64,000 bases of DNA from Paracoccaceae bacterium (GCA_024236495.1 JACKKJ010000004.1:124001-188000); one strand, 5' to 3'; shown: positions 40,141 through 49,653, counted from the first letter of the stretch. Notes: generated by a model not told the origin, from the sequence alone. Program-made: numbers and translations.

Positions 40141-41161
40141 CGCCGCCGGGCATCTCCACCGCCGAGGCCAGCTGGCAGGCGATTTCGCCCTGCGCGACAA
40201 GCCCCCGCTGGCCGGTCGCAAGAACAAGGGCGTCGCGCGGGGCGCGCAGCGTCACCGGCGCGCGGCCGGGTTCGGCCAGCGACAGCCAGCGCGCCACGGG
40301 CTGACCCGCGCCCACCCTGTCACCCGCCCGCGCCAGGGGTTCGACCAGCCCGTCGAAAGGGGCGGTGATCCTCAGCGCGGGATCGGCGGTTTCCCAGACC
40401 CCGGCATCCGGGTTCTCGGGCGCGGGCGCCGCGTCGGTCATGCCAAGGGCCGCCATGATCCGCCAAAGCCCGCGCACTGCCAGCGCCGTCAGGGCGGGGT
40501 CTATCGCGCCGCCGCCGCCCAGTTCGGCGGCAATCATCGGAACGCCACGTCGCGTCGCCGCCCCGTTCAGCGACCGCGCGTCGTTGCCCGACCCCAGAAG
40601 CCAGATCGCCGGCGCCCCGAAAGCCCGCGCAAGCGCCATGTTCGCAGTGTCGATGGCGCCGTCGGGCGCGCGCGCGGGCAGGGCGCAGGGATGAAACCAC
40701 GAAGCCTTTCCGCCCGAATGCAGGTCCACGGCGGCATCGCAGCCGGGCAGCAGGACCGCCTCCACCAGATGCGCGATCTGCGCGGTCGGCCCGCCGTCGG
40801 GGTCGCCGGGAAAGGCGCGGTTGAGGTTCGCCCCGTCAAGGGGCGAGGTGCGGCAGGACGCGCGCACTGCCGGCGCGTTCAGCGCGGGCAGCGCGATGAC
40901 CCGCCCCCGCAACATGGCGGGGTCTATGTCGCGCCACAGGTCCAGGATCGCGACCGGCCCCTCGAATTCGTCGCCATGAACCCCCGCCGTCAACAGAAGC
41001 GTCGGCCCCGGCGCGCCGGTGGCGACCATCACCGGGATCGGATGGCCGCCAAGGGGGTTGGTGTTGTCCGACCAGGGCAGCAGCAGATGCCCCGCGCGCT
41101 TGCCCGGTGCGGCAAGGTCCAGCGGGCAGTGGATGCGTGTCTGCGACCAGTCGAACGTCAT
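40136..41161 (-). CDS. succinylglutamate desuccinylase/aspartoacylase family protein (DoeB-like)
   Basis: 341-aa zinc deacylase. Seen: LTAGVHGDEFEGP (zinc His and Glu), RTSPLDGANLNRAFPG, AVDLHSGGKASWF (third ligand), and a C-terminal beta domain. The layout resembles DoeB, the N-acetyl-diaminobutyrate deacetylase of ectoine breakdown, but no other ectoine genes are near, so the substrate is open. The chosen ATG is 41161; the reading frame continues open upstream past 42300 only as a high-GC shadow. The stop lies in a tandem repeat. Confidence 0.82.
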   Translation of the reverse strand: MTFDWSQTRIHCPLDLAAPGKRAGHLLLPWSDNTNPLGGHPIPVMVATGAPGPTLLLTAGVHGDEFEGPVAILDLWRDIDPAMLRGRVIALPALNAPAVRASCRTSPLDGANLNRAFPGDPDGGPTAQIAHLVEAVLLPGCDAAVDLHSGGKASWFHPCALPARAPDGAIDTANMALARAFGAPAIWLLGSGNDARSLNGAATRRGVPMIAAELGGGGAIDPALTALAVRGLWRIMAALGMTDAAPAPENPDAGVWETADPALRITAPFDGLVEPLARAGDRVGAGQPVARWLSLAEPGRAPVTLRAPRDALVLATGQRGLVAQGEIACQLASAVEMPGGV

Positions 41162-41314
41162 GCTGCGTGCCGTCACTCCATGGCGGTATCCCGGCAGTAT
41201 CCCCGATCGCGCCGCGACCGGCCAGCGCCAAGTTGCCCCCCCCCCGCCAACTTCTCCCCTTGACTTCGCTGTCCGGGAGGCGTCCGTTCCGGCGCGCCGG
41301 ACAAGGGACCCCGA

Positions 41315-42202
41315 ATGGAACGCAGGAACGGAATCGACGCCTTCGGGGCCGGGGCGCTTGTCGCCTTCGCGCTCTTCCTCGCCTTCAACCAGATCATCAT
41401 CAAGATGGTGAACGCCGGGCTGCAGCCGGTCTTCTTCGCCGGGCTGCGGTCGCTTGTCGCGGCGGTGGCGCTTTGGGGCTGGATGCGCTGGCGCGGGCGG
41501 CCCACGCGGCTGTCGCGCGACATGGCGGTCCCGGGCATCGCCGTCGGGCTCGTCTTCGGGCTGGAATTCCTGTTCATGTTCATGGCGCTCGACCTCACGA
41601 CGGTGACGCGGACGGCGGTGCTTTTGTATTCCATGCCGGTCTGGATGGCGCTGGCCGCGCATTTCCTTCTGCCCGAGGAACGGCTGCGGCCCGTGCGTGT
41701 CCTTGGCCTCGGGTTGGCGTTCTTCGGCGTGATCCTCGCGCTGACCGACCGCACGGCGGGCGGCGAGGCAAGCCTGGCCGGCGATCTTTGCGCAGTCGTC
41801 GCGGCGATCTGCTGGGCGGCGATCGCGCTTCTGGCGCGGGTGTCGCGGCTGTCGCGGCTCGCCCCCGACATGCAGCTCTGGTGGCAGGTTCTGGTGTCGA
41901 TCCCGCTTCTGCTGGGGGCCTCGGTCTTCTTTGGTCCCTTCATCCGCGATCTCCAGCCGATTCACCTGGCAGGTCTGGCCTATCAAGGCGTCGTGGTCGT
42001 CGCGGCGGGGTTCGCGCTCTGGCTCTGGCTCCTGTCGATCTATCCCGTTTCGGGGGTGGCAAGCTTTGCCTTCCTGACGCCGGTCTTTGGCGTCGCGCTC
42101 GGATGGCTGCTGCTGGGCGAACCGGTCGGGCCTCGGCTTTTCGCGGCGCTGGTTCTGGTCGCCGCCGGGATCGTGCTGATCAACCGTCCGCGGAAAGCCT
42201 GA
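41315..42202 (+). CDS. EamA family (DMT superfamily) transporter
   Basis: 295 aa with about ten membrane helices. Seen: ALFLAFNQIIIKMVNAGLQ, FAGLRSLVAAVALWGW, FMALDLTTVTRTAVLLYSMP, and the second repeat PVSGVASFAFLTPVFGVALGWLLLGE, the classic DMT motif. Substrate unknown. Upstream is a ten-C tract (41236-41245) in the probable promoter region. Its 3' end overlaps the convergent EEP gene by 23 nt. Confidence 0.88.
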   Translation: MERRNGIDAFGAGALVAFALFLAFNQIIIKMVNAGLQPVFFAGLRSLVAAVALWGWMRWRGRPTRLSRDMAVPGIAVGLVFGLEFLFMFMALDLTTVTRTAVLLYSMPVWMALAAHFLLPEERLRPVRVLGLGLAFFGVILALTDRTAGGEASLAGDLCAVVAAICWAAIALLARVSRLSRLAPDMQLWWQVLVSIPLLLGASVFFGPFIRDLQPIHLAGLAYQGVVVVAAGFALWLWLLSIYPVSGVASFAFLTPVFGVALGWLLLGEPVGPRLFAALVLVAAGIVLINRPRKA

Positions 42203-42881
42203 CATCCGCCCAGACCGGCAGGTGGTCCGAGGCGATGCGCGCCAGCGTCGTCTTGTGCACGCCCGCGTCCCGCAGGTGCCAGCCGGGCGACAGCGCGATC
42301 CGGTCCAGCCCCGCGATCGGCCGCGCCGCCGGGAACGATCGGCCGGGCGCATGGACGTGGAACGCGTCGGTCAGGGGCGCCATGCCGTTGCGCGACGACC
42401 ATTCGTTGAAATCGCCCAGGATCGCCGTCGGCATCCCCGCCCGCGCGCCGATGGCCGCCCGGATCGCGGCCATCTGCATCAGCCGGTAACGCCGGATCAG
42501 CCCCAGATGCGCCCCGATGACACGAAACGCCACCCCGCCGCAGCTGCCCTCGGCCAGAAGCGCGCCGCGCGGTTCCAGCCCGGGAAGCGTGATCCGCTCG
42601 ATGCCCCGCACCTCGATCCCGCGCCTGAGCAGGATCGCCTGGCCGTGCCAGCCGAGGCTGGGGCTGTCGGGGGCGAAGTCGGGAACGTGGTAGTCGGTAT
42701 GCTGTTCCACCAGCGACAGGGGCAGGGCGGCAGGCCGCCTGCCCAGCCGCAGGTCCACCTCCTGCAAGGCGACGATGTCCGCGCCCGTCTGGTTGATCAC
42801 CTCGACGATGCGCCCGGGCTTGCGCCGCCGGTCGAGCCCCACGCACTTGTGGACATTGTAGGACAGAAGGCGAAGTCTCAT
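42180..42881 (-). CDS. endonuclease/exonuclease/phosphatase family protein
   Basis: 233-aa metal-dependent phosphodiesterase. Seen: LRLLSYNVHKCVG, ADIVALQEVDLRLG (catalytic Glu), HLGLIRRYRLMQ (His), ILGDFNEW (Asp/Asn) and the end IASDHLPVWADV (Asp-His). No signal peptide or membrane anchor. Similar proteins cleave lipids, nucleic acids or inositol phosphates; the target is not determinable. It overlaps convergent EamA. Confidence 0.87.
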   Translation of the reverse strand: MRLRLLSYNVHKCVGLDRRRKPGRIVEVINQTGADIVALQEVDLRLGRRPAALPLSLVEQHTDYHVPDFAPDSPSLGWHGQAILLRRGIEVRGIERITLPGLEPRGALLAEGSCGGVAFRVIGAHLGLIRRYRLMQMAAIRAAIGARAGMPTAILGDFNEWSSRNGMAPLTDAFHVHAPGRSFPAARPIAGLDRIALSPGWHLRDAGVHKTTLARIASDHLPVWADVRLSADG

Positions 42882-42946
42882 TGCCCCTGTCTAGCCGCCG
42901 CCGCGGGGGACTTGAAGCGGCTTCTGTGCATGCCTAGCCTTGTGGA

Positions 42947-43591
42947 ATGCTTCACCGTCGCATCCTTGGCCAGCCGATGATCGTCCAGATGATCTGGGCG
43001 GTGCTTCTGGTGGCCTTCGTCCTTGCGCTGGCCGAGGGGCGCTGGTCGCTGGCCTTCGTGTCTGCGGCGACCTTCGGCCTTTCGATCCTGCCCGTCGTCG
43101 CCAGCCGCCGCTTCGGCATCCGCCTGCCGGTCCGCTTCTTCGCCTGGATCGTGGTTTTCGTCTTCGGCACCATCTTTCTGGGCGAAGCGTTCGATTTCTA
43201 CACCCGTTACTGGTGGTGGGACGTGATCCTGCACGCGGGCTCCGCCGTCGGCTTCGGCCTTGCGGGGTTTCTTTTCGTCTTCATGCTGTTCGAGGGCGAC
43301 CGCTATGCCGCCCCCGCCTGGGCGGTCGCCTTCATCAGCTTCTGCTTCGCGCTCTCCATCGGCACCCTGTGGGAAATCTTCGAGTTCGCGATGGACCAGA
43401 TCTTCGGCCTCAACATGCAGAAATCGGGCCTGATCGACACGATGTGGGATCTGATCGTCGACACGCTCGGCGCCAGCATCGGCGCCATCGCCGGTCTTTC
43501 ATACCTCAAGGGGCAGGAACTGGGGGGACTTACGGCGGCGATCAGGGAATTCGTCGCTGCCAACCGGCGCTTCTTCCGCAAGCGGCGCTGA
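42947..43591 (+). CDS. DUF2238 (YjdF-like) membrane protein
   Basis: 214 aa with about six membrane helices and conserved polar residues in membrane-side loops (EAFDFYTRYWWWDVILHAGS, GTLWEIFEFAMDQIFG, DTMWDLIVDTLGASIG). These match the DUF2238/YjdF family, of unknown function. The charged C-terminus (NRRFFRKRR) faces the cytoplasm. It stands alone between two convergent neighbours. Confidence 0.8.
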   Translation: MLHRRILGQPMIVQMIWAVLLVAFVLALAEGRWSLAFVSAATFGLSILPVVASRRFGIRLPVRFFAWIVVFVFGTIFLGEAFDFYTRYWWWDVILHAGSAVGFGLAGFLFVFMLFEGDRYAAPAWAVAFISFCFALSIGTLWEIFEFAMDQIFGLNMQKSGLIDTMWDLIVDTLGASIGAIAGLSYLKGQELGGLTAAIREFVAANRRFFRKRR

Positions 43592-43594
43592 TGG

Positions 43595-45019
43595 TCAGGT
43601 GCCGCAGAAGGTGCGGCGGACCTCTTCGTCGGGAAGGGGCGCAAGGGCAAAGGCCGCGTCCCCGGCGCGGTCCTCGAACGGGCGCGACAGCACCGCGTTC
43701 AACCGGTGGAATGGCGCGAAGTCGCCGGCCGTCGCGGCGCGGATCGCCTCTTCGACACGGTGGTTGCGCGGGATGTAGGCGGGGTTCGCCGCCCGCATGA
43801 CCGCCTCGGGGTCCGGTTCGGCCGCGATCCTGTCCCGCCAGGCCCGCTGCCAGTCCTCGAAGGGGGCGGTGTCGGCAAATTCCGCTGCCGCCATCCCGGT
43901 CGCAAGCCCCCGGAATACCCGGGTGAAATCGGCGTTCTGCCCGGCCATGATCTCCAAAAGCCCCGCGATCAGGGCATGGTCTTCCGCTTCGGCCCCCGTG
44001 ATGCCGACCTTGGCGCGGAAAAGCCGCAGCCATTCGGCCTCGTAGATCGCGGGGAAACGGTTGATGCTCTCGCTCGCGGCCTCGACCGCCGGGCCTTCCG
44101 CCCCCATCAGCGGCAAGAGGCAGGACGCGAACTGCGCAAGGTTCCAGACCGCGACCCGGGGCTGGTTGCCATAGGCATAGCGCCCGAACTGGTCGATCGA
44201 GGAAAAGACCTTGCGCGGGTGATAGCCGTCAAGAAAGGCGCAAGGGCCATAGTCGATCGTCTCGCCCGAGATCGCCATGTTGTCGGTGTTCATCACGCCG
44301 TGAATGAAGCCAAGGCTCATCCAGCGCGCGATCAGCCGCGCCTGCCGTCCGGTCACCGCATCCAGAAGCGCCAGCGGCCCCTCGACCCCGGGATAGTGGC
44401 GGGCGATGACATGGCGGGCAAGGATGTCCAGCGCTTCGCCATCCTCGCGCGCGGCGAAATACTGGAAGGTGCCCACGCGGATATGGCTTGCGGCCACCCG
44501 CGTCAGGACCGCGCCGGGCAGGGCGGTCTCGCGCCAGACAGGTTCGCCGGTGGTCACCGCCGCCAGGGCCCGCGTCGTCGGCACGCCAAGGGCCGCCATC
44601 GCCTCGGACAGGATGTATTCGCGGATCACCGGCCCGATCGCGGCCCGCCCGTCGCCACGGCGCGAAAACGGCGTCCGGCCCGCGCCCTTCAACTGGATGT
44701 CGGCACGCCGCCCCTCCGCCGTCACGACCTCGCCCAGAAGGATCGCGCGGCCGTCGCCAAGCTGCGGCACCCAGCCGCCGAACTGGTGCCCCGCATAGGC
44801 CTGTGCCAGCGGCTCCGCGCCCTCGGGCACCGAGTTGCCGGCAAGGGCCGCGATCCCCTCGGGCGTCTCCAGTGCCGCCGGATCAAGCCCCAGGTCGCGC
44901 GCCAGCGCATGATTGACCGCGATCAGCCCCGGCGCCGCCACCGGCACCGGCGCCTGCCGGGCGTGGAACCTGTCGGGCAGCCGGGCATAGGAATTGTCGA
45001 AGGGCAGGGCGAGTGTCAT
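43595..45019 (-). CDS. selO: protein adenylyltransferase SelO (YdiU)
   Basis: 474-aa pseudokinase-fold enzyme that attaches AMP to Ser/Thr/Tyr of target proteins, linked to redox stress. Seen: AQAYAGHQFGGWVPQLGDGRA in parts, DIQLKGAGRTPFSRRGDG, the catalytic block HGVMNTDNMAISGETIDYGP and CAFLDGY. It ends FCGT: the Cys near the C-terminus occupies the place of selenocysteine in eukaryotic SelO and may form a redox disulfide. Neighbours give no hint of targets. Confidence 0.94.
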   Translation of the reverse strand: MTLALPFDNSYARLPDRFHARQAPVPVAAPGLIAVNHALARDLGLDPAALETPEGIAALAGNSVPEGAEPLAQAYAGHQFGGWVPQLGDGRAILLGEVVTAEGRRADIQLKGAGRTPFSRRGDGRAAIGPVIREYILSEAMAALGVPTTRALAAVTTGEPVWRETALPGAVLTRVAASHIRVGTFQYFAAREDGEALDILARHVIARHYPGVEGPLALLDAVTGRQARLIARWMSLGFIHGVMNTDNMAISGETIDYGPCAFLDGYHPRKVFSSIDQFGRYAYGNQPRVAVWNLAQFASCLLPLMGAEGPAVEAASESINRFPAIYEAEWLRLFRAKVGITGAEAEDHALIAGLLEIMAGQNADFTRVFRGLATGMAAAEFADTAPFEDWQRAWRDRIAAEPDPEAVMRAANPAYIPRNHRVEEAIRAATAGDFAPFHRLNAVLSRPFEDRAGDAAFALAPLPDEEVRRTFCGT

Positions 45020-45028
45020 CCCGTCAAT

Positions 45029-45478
45029 CTAGAGCGTCCGGGTCATCAGGAAATAGCGATCGCGCGCCTCGAACCCCTCGCGGGCGTAAAATCTTTGTGC
45101 ATCGCGGTTCTCCCGAGCGACCTCAAGATGCAGCGCGACGACCCCGCGCGCCTTCAGCACTTGCCCCAGATGTACCAGCGCGTCGCGCCCAAGTCCCCGC
45201 CCGCGCGCTTCGGGCACCACGAAAAGCTCGTCCACGAATGCGTCCGGCCCGCCCAGTTCGATCGACCAGCCAAGCCCGGTGGCGATATAGCCCAGGGGCG
45301 CGTCGCGCGGGCCGATCAGCCAGACCGCGCCCAGGTCGGTCCCCGCCAGCAAGGGCGCCAGCGCGGCACGGCGAAAGGCGTCGTCGGTCACGATCCCCTC
45401 GAAGGCGTGATAGGCCGCGACCAGCGGCAGAAGCCGGTCCAGATCCTCCGGCCCCGCAAGGGTCAGCGCGGCGGTCAC
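45029..45478 (-). CDS. GNAT family N-acetyltransferase
   Basis: 149 aa from a GTG that overlaps the stop of the nucleoside hydrolase gene (GTGA). Seen: PLVAAYHAFEGI, DELFVVPEARGRGLGRDALV (acetyl-CoA loop) and LEVARENRDAQRFYAREGFEARD. Substrate unknown. It is translationally coupled to the upstream nucleoside hydrolase. Confidence 0.84.
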   Translation of the reverse strand: MTAALTLAGPEDLDRLLPLVAAYHAFEGIVTDDAFRRAALAPLLAGTDLGAVWLIGPRDAPLGYIATGLGWSIELGGPDAFVDELFVVPEARGRGLGRDALVHLGQVLKARGVVALHLEVARENRDAQRFYAREGFEARDRYFLMTRTL

Positions 45479-46410
45479 AGCCGCGCCAGCCGTTCGGTCA
45501 GGATCTCGTAAAATCCGTCGCGGTCGATCCCGCCCAGGAACATCGCGTTCGGTTCCCGCCCGGTCACCCGCCACCAGTCTGCGACGGTCATGCCGGTCGT
45601 GAACGCGCCCGTCGTCTCGACCGTGACGTTGATATGGCGGCCGGTGAACAGGCCGGGCTTCAGCAGATAGCCGATGACGCAGGCATCATGCAGCGGTGCG
45701 CCCTGGCTGCCGTATTTCGCCATGTCGAACCGTTCGAAGAAATCGGTCAGCCCCGCGACGGCACTGCCCACCCGGGTTCCCATCGCGCGCAGCCCCTCGA
45801 TCCAGGCGCGCGACGTCAGCGCCTTGTGGGTCACATCAAGGGGCACGACGACCAGGGGCACACCCGCGCGAAAGACGATGTCGGCGGCTTCCGGGTCGAC
45901 ATAGATGTTGAACTCGGCCGCCGGGGTGATGTTGCCCACCTCGAAATAGGCGCCGCCCATCAGGACGATCTCCGCCACGCGGTTCACGATGTCGGGCGCG
46001 CGGGTGAAGGCGGTGGCAATGTTGGTCAGGGGCCCAAGCGGGCAAAGCGTGACCGTCCCCGGCGCTTCGCGGCGCAGCGTGTCGATCAGGAAATCGACGG
46101 CATGGCCCGACTGAAGGGCCATCTCGGGTTCGAACAGTTCGATCCCGTCCAGCCCGGACTTGCCGTGCACATGTTCGGCCGTGACAAGCTTGCGCTGCAT
46201 CGGCCGGTCGCACCCGGCGTAGACACGCATGTCCGGCCGACCGGCGATTTCGCAGACGATGCGGGCATTGCGTTCGGTCAGCGCCAGCGGCACGTTGCCC
46301 GCGACCGCGGTGATGCCCAGCACCTCCAGCTCCGGCGAGGCCAGCGCCAGAAGGATCGCGACCGCGTCGTCCTGCCCGGGATCGGTGTCGATGATGATCT
46401 TGCGTGCCAT
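45475..46410 (-). CDS. inosine-uridine preferring nucleoside hydrolase
   Basis: 311 aa; cleaves the N-glycosidic bond of ribonucleosides to base and ribose for salvage. Seen: the calcium-site IIIDTDPGQDDAVAI, VAGNVPLALTERNA, LCPLGPLTNIATAF, MGGAYFEVGNITPAAEFN and the late HDACVIGYLLKP. The specific base preference is not determinable. The start at MARKIIID follows GAGGAGGGCG. It lies downstream of a binding-protein gene but is separated from it by a terminator. Confidence 0.92.
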   Translation of the reverse strand: MARKIIIDTDPGQDDAVAILLALASPELEVLGITAVAGNVPLALTERNARIVCEIAGRPDMRVYAGCDRPMQRKLVTAEHVHGKSGLDGIELFEPEMALQSGHAVDFLIDTLRREAPGTVTLCPLGPLTNIATAFTRAPDIVNRVAEIVLMGGAYFEVGNITPAAEFNIYVDPEAADIVFRAGVPLVVVPLDVTHKALTSRAWIEGLRAMGTRVGSAVAGLTDFFERFDMAKYGSQGAPLHDACVIGYLLKPGLFTGRHINVTVETTGAFTTGMTVADWWRVTGREPNAMFLGGIDRDGFYEILTERLARL

Positions 46411-46469
46411 GTCGCCCTCCTCAGGAATGCCGACATTGGCGCGCGGTCCCGGCCTTGTCCAGCGGCAAC

Positions 46470-46500
46470 GAAAAGGCCCCGGCCGGGAAAAGCCGGGGCC
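46470..46500 (-). terminator. intrinsic terminator after the iron-type binding protein gene
   Basis: On the minus strand GGCCCCGGC pairs with GCCGGGGCC (46475-46500, 8-nt loop) and is followed by TTTTCG. It is 27 nt downstream of the binding-protein stop, separating that gene from the nucleoside hydrolase. Confidence 0.75.
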
Positions 46501-46526
46501 CCGCTGCGACAGCCGGGAAGGGAGGG

Positions 46527-47531
46527 TCAGCCGTCGAAGTTCACTTCTTCCATGATCCTGAGCGCGACGGGCCGCAGCCGCGCCAGTTCCGCCAGGTTCA
46601 CGCTGTCGGGCGTGAAATCGCCCCAGCTTTCGACCAGCTCGGATCGCGCAACCCCCGGTTCGACGGGAAACTCGTGGTTGATCTCGGCGTAGATCGCCTG
46701 CGCCTCGTCCGAGGCCAGGAACTCCATCAGCTTGATCGCCTCGGCCTTGTTCGGGGCCGCCTTCGTCATCGCCACGCCCGAGACGTTCACATGCGTGCCG
46801 CCGTCCTTGAACACCGGATAGACGATGCGCACGCTGTCGGCCCATTCCTTCTGTTCCGGGTCGGCCAGCATCGCGCCCATGTAATAGGTATTGCCCAGCG
46901 AGATGTCGCATTCGCCCGCCCAGATCGACTTGACCTGGCTGCGGTCGTTGCCCTCGGGCTTGTGGGCAAGGTTGGCGCGCAGCCCCGTCGCCCAGGCCTT
47001 CGCGGCCTCTTCCCCGTCATGGGCGATGATGCCGGCCATCAGGCCAAGGTTGTAGTCATGCGTCCCCGGACGGGTGCAGATGCGGCCCTGCCACTTGGGA
47101 TCGGCCAGATCCTCGTAGGTCGTGACCTCGCCGTCGGCCACCCGCTCCTTGCTGGCATAGACGATGCGGGCGCGCGAGGTGAGGCCGAACCACTGGTTGT
47201 CGGGGTCGCGGAACTCGGCCGGGATGTTGGCGGACAGGACGTCCGATTCGACCGGCTGGGTCACGCCGGCATCGACGATCTCGGCCAGCCGCGCGATATC
47301 CACCGTCATCACCAGGTCGGCGGGGCTGCGGCTGCCTTCGCTGACCAGGCGTTCGACCATTCCCTTGTCGACGAAGGCGACATTGACGGCGATCCCGGTT
47401 TCCTTCGTGAAGGCGTCGAAGAGCGGCTGAACAAGTTCCGGCTGGCGGTGCGAATAGACGTTCACTTCCTGCGCCGCGGCGGGCAGGGCGATCGCCAGAA
47501 GCGGCAGCGACAGCATGATCCGGGTTTTCAT
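46527..47531 (-). CDS. Fe(3+) ABC transporter substrate-binding protein (FbpA/FutA-like)
   Basis: 334 aa periplasmic protein with a signal peptide (MKTRIMLSLPLLAIALPAAA, cleavage after AAA-QE). Seen: VNVYSHRQPELVQPLFDAFT, FVDKGMVERL, LTSRARIVYASK, GNTYYMGAML with the paired tyrosines that bind iron in this family, and HVNVSGVAM. No permease or ATPase gene is adjacent, so it must work with transporter parts coded elsewhere. Divergent from ccmF. Confidence 0.9.
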   Translation of the reverse strand: MKTRIMLSLPLLAIALPAAAQEVNVYSHRQPELVQPLFDAFTKETGIAVNVAFVDKGMVERLVSEGSRSPADLVMTVDIARLAEIVDAGVTQPVESDVLSANIPAEFRDPDNQWFGLTSRARIVYASKERVADGEVTTYEDLADPKWQGRICTRPGTHDYNLGLMAGIIAHDGEEAAKAWATGLRANLAHKPEGNDRSQVKSIWAGECDISLGNTYYMGAMLADPEQKEWADSVRIVYPVFKDGGTHVNVSGVAMTKAAPNKAEAIKLMEFLASDEAQAIYAEINHEFPVEPGVARSELVESWGDFTPDSVNLAELARLRPVALRIMEEVNFDG

Positions 47532-47686
47532 TACCTGAGTCCTTTGGTCGGATTTCCTGCGCCCCTGATGCGGCAATTCACGGCCGCGGTCAATACCTGA
47601 GTGAATAAATCGGATACAAGCCGATCCCCGCGACATGCGCGCGCAGCCCATTGGCCCGGACGCGGCAAGTCTCTATGATCCGCGTC

Positions 47687-49648
47687 ATGATCGCAGAGCT
47701 TGGCCATTTCACCCTCACCCTTGCACTTGGCGTCGCCCTGGTGCAGTCCCTTGTCCCCCTGATCGGCGCCCAGCGCGGCTGGCACGGCTGGACCGCCGTC
47801 GCGGCCCCGGCGGCGAAGATCCAGTTCCTTCTGATCGCGGCGGCCTTCGCCGCGCTGACCCATGCCTTCGTCACCTCGGACTTCTCGCTGCGCGTCGTCA
47901 TCGAGAACTCCCACACGCTGAAGCCGATGCTTTACAAGGTCGCAGGCGTCTGGGGCAACCACGAGGGGTCGATGCTGCTGTGGGTGCTGATCCTCGCGCT
48001 TTTCGGCGCCGCCGCGGCGGTCTTCGGCGATGCCCTGCCGCCCCGCCTTCTGGCGCGGGTGCTGTCGATCCAGGCGATGATCGGGGTGGCGTTCCTGGCC
48101 TTCATCCTGCTGACCTCGAACCCGTTCGACCGGGTTGCCTTTCCGCCCTTCGACGGCAAGGATCTGAACCCGCTTTTGCAAGATCCCGGCCTCGCCTTCC
48201 ATCCGCCGTTCCTCTACCTCGGCTATGTCGGGCTTTCGATGGCCTTCTCCTTCGCCGTGGCGGCGCTGATCGAGGGGCGGGTTGACGCCGCCTGGGCGCG
48301 CTGGGTCCGGCCCTGGACGCTGGCTGCCTGGATGTTCCTGACCATCGGCATCGCGCTCGGGTCGTGGTGGGCGTACTACGAACTGGGCTGGGGCGGCTTC
48401 TGGTTCTGGGATCCCGTCGAGAACGCCAGCTTCATGCCCTGGCTCCTGGCAGGCGCGCTTCTGCACTCCGCCATCGTCGTGGAAAAGCGCGAGGCGCTGA
48501 AAAGCTGGACGATCCTTCTGGCGATCCTTGCCTTCGGGTTTTCGCTGATCGGCACCTTCATCGTGCGTTCGGGCGTCATCACCAGCGTCCACGCCTTTGC
48601 CAACGACCCCGAACGCGGCGTCTTCATCCTGGCGATCCTCGCGGTCTTCATCGGCGGCGCGCTGATGCTTTACGCCGCACGCGCCGGCGCGCTCGAGGCG
48701 AAGGGGGTCTTCGGGCTGGTCAGCCGCGAATCCGCGCTGGTCCTCAACAACGTCCTTCTGGCGGTCGCGGCCTTCGTGGTCTTCATCGGCACCGTCTGGC
48801 CGCTGTTCGCCGAGATGTTCTTCGACCGGAAGCTTTCGGTGGGCGCACCCTTCTTCGAAAAGGCTTTCACCCCCTTCATGGTGCTTCTGGCCATCGCGCT
48901 GCCCGTCGGGGCGATCCTTCCGTGGAAGCGCGGATCGTTGCGCAACGCACTGCGTCCGCTCGCCGCGCCGCTTCTGCTGGCGCTTGCGCTCGCGGCGCTG
49001 GCCTTCGCGGCTGAGACAGGGCGGTCCGCGCTTGCCCCCGTCGGCGTCGCGCTCGGCACCTGGCTTGTCGCCGGGGCGGCGGCGGAGCTTTGGCAGCGCG
49101 CGGGACGCCGCCGGGCGCGCCTGGCGCGGCTGCCGCGCGCCGACTGGGGCAAGGCCACGGCCCATGCGGGCCTTGGCATCGTCTTCATCGGCATCTCCAC
49201 CCTCATGGCCTGGGATGTCGAGGATATCCGCGTCGCCCATATCGGCGAAACCTTCGATGCCGGCGGCTATCAGATCACGCTCAGCGACGTGCAGGAGGTG
49301 CAGGGGCCCAACTACACCTCGACCATGGCCACGATGATCGTCGCCCGCGACGGCAAGGTGATCTCGACCCTGCATCCCGAAAAGCGCATCTACCCGGTCG
49401 CGGCAATGCCGACGACCGAGGCCGCGATCGACAACGGGTTCTTCCGCGATGTCTACCTTGTGATCGGCGATCCGCAGGAAAACGGCGGTTGGGCGGTGCG
49501 CACCTATATCAAGCCCTTCGCGAACTGGATCTGGGCGGGGGCGATCCTCATGGCCATCGGCGGGCTTCTGAGCCTCAGCGACAGGCGCTACCGCGTCGCG
49601 GCGGGGGCCCGGCGCACCGCCGCCGCCGCCCCGGCCCCGGCGGAGTGA
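47687..49648 (+). CDS. ccmF: cytochrome c-type biogenesis protein CcmF
   Basis: Heme lyase core of system I cytochrome c maturation. 653 aa, about 15 membrane helices. Seen: NHEGSMLLWVLILALFG, SNPFDRV, the WWD-type heme-handling block WWAYYELGWGGFWFWDPVEN, and periplasmic-loop His residues (IENSHTLKP). The start was set at MIAELGHFTL; an ATG 12 nt upstream is possible. It is followed 5 nt later by ccmH; other ccm genes lie outside the window. Confidence 0.95.
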   Translation: MIAELGHFTLTLALGVALVQSLVPLIGAQRGWHGWTAVAAPAAKIQFLLIAAAFAALTHAFVTSDFSLRVVIENSHTLKPMLYKVAGVWGNHEGSMLLWVLILALFGAAAAVFGDALPPRLLARVLSIQAMIGVAFLAFILLTSNPFDRVAFPPFDGKDLNPLLQDPGLAFHPPFLYLGYVGLSMAFSFAVAALIEGRVDAAWARWVRPWTLAAWMFLTIGIALGSWWAYYELGWGGFWFWDPVENASFMPWLLAGALLHSAIVVEKREALKSWTILLAILAFGFSLIGTFIVRSGVITSVHAFANDPERGVFILAILAVFIGGALMLYAARAGALEAKGVFGLVSRESALVLNNVLLAVAAFVVFIGTVWPLFAEMFFDRKLSVGAPFFEKAFTPFMVLLAIALPVGAILPWKRGSLRNALRPLAAPLLLALALAALAFAAETGRSALAPVGVALGTWLVAGAAAELWQRAGRRRARLARLPRADWGKATAHAGLGIVFIGISTLMAWDVEDIRVAHIGETFDAGGYQITLSDVQEVQGPNYTSTMATMIVARDGKVISTLHPEKRIYPVAAMPTTEAAIDNGFFRDVYLVIGDPQENGGWAVRTYIKPFANWIWAGAILMAIGGLLSLSDRRYRVAAGARRTAAAAPAPAE

Positions 49649-49653
49649 GGACG

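Noticed and set aside
40136..42352. A 738-codon minus-strand frame that would fuse a 400-residue N-terminal extension to the aspartoacylase-like protein
   Set aside because: The extension is antisense to a clear EamA transporter, is highly charged low-complexity sequence, and the family start is at 41161.
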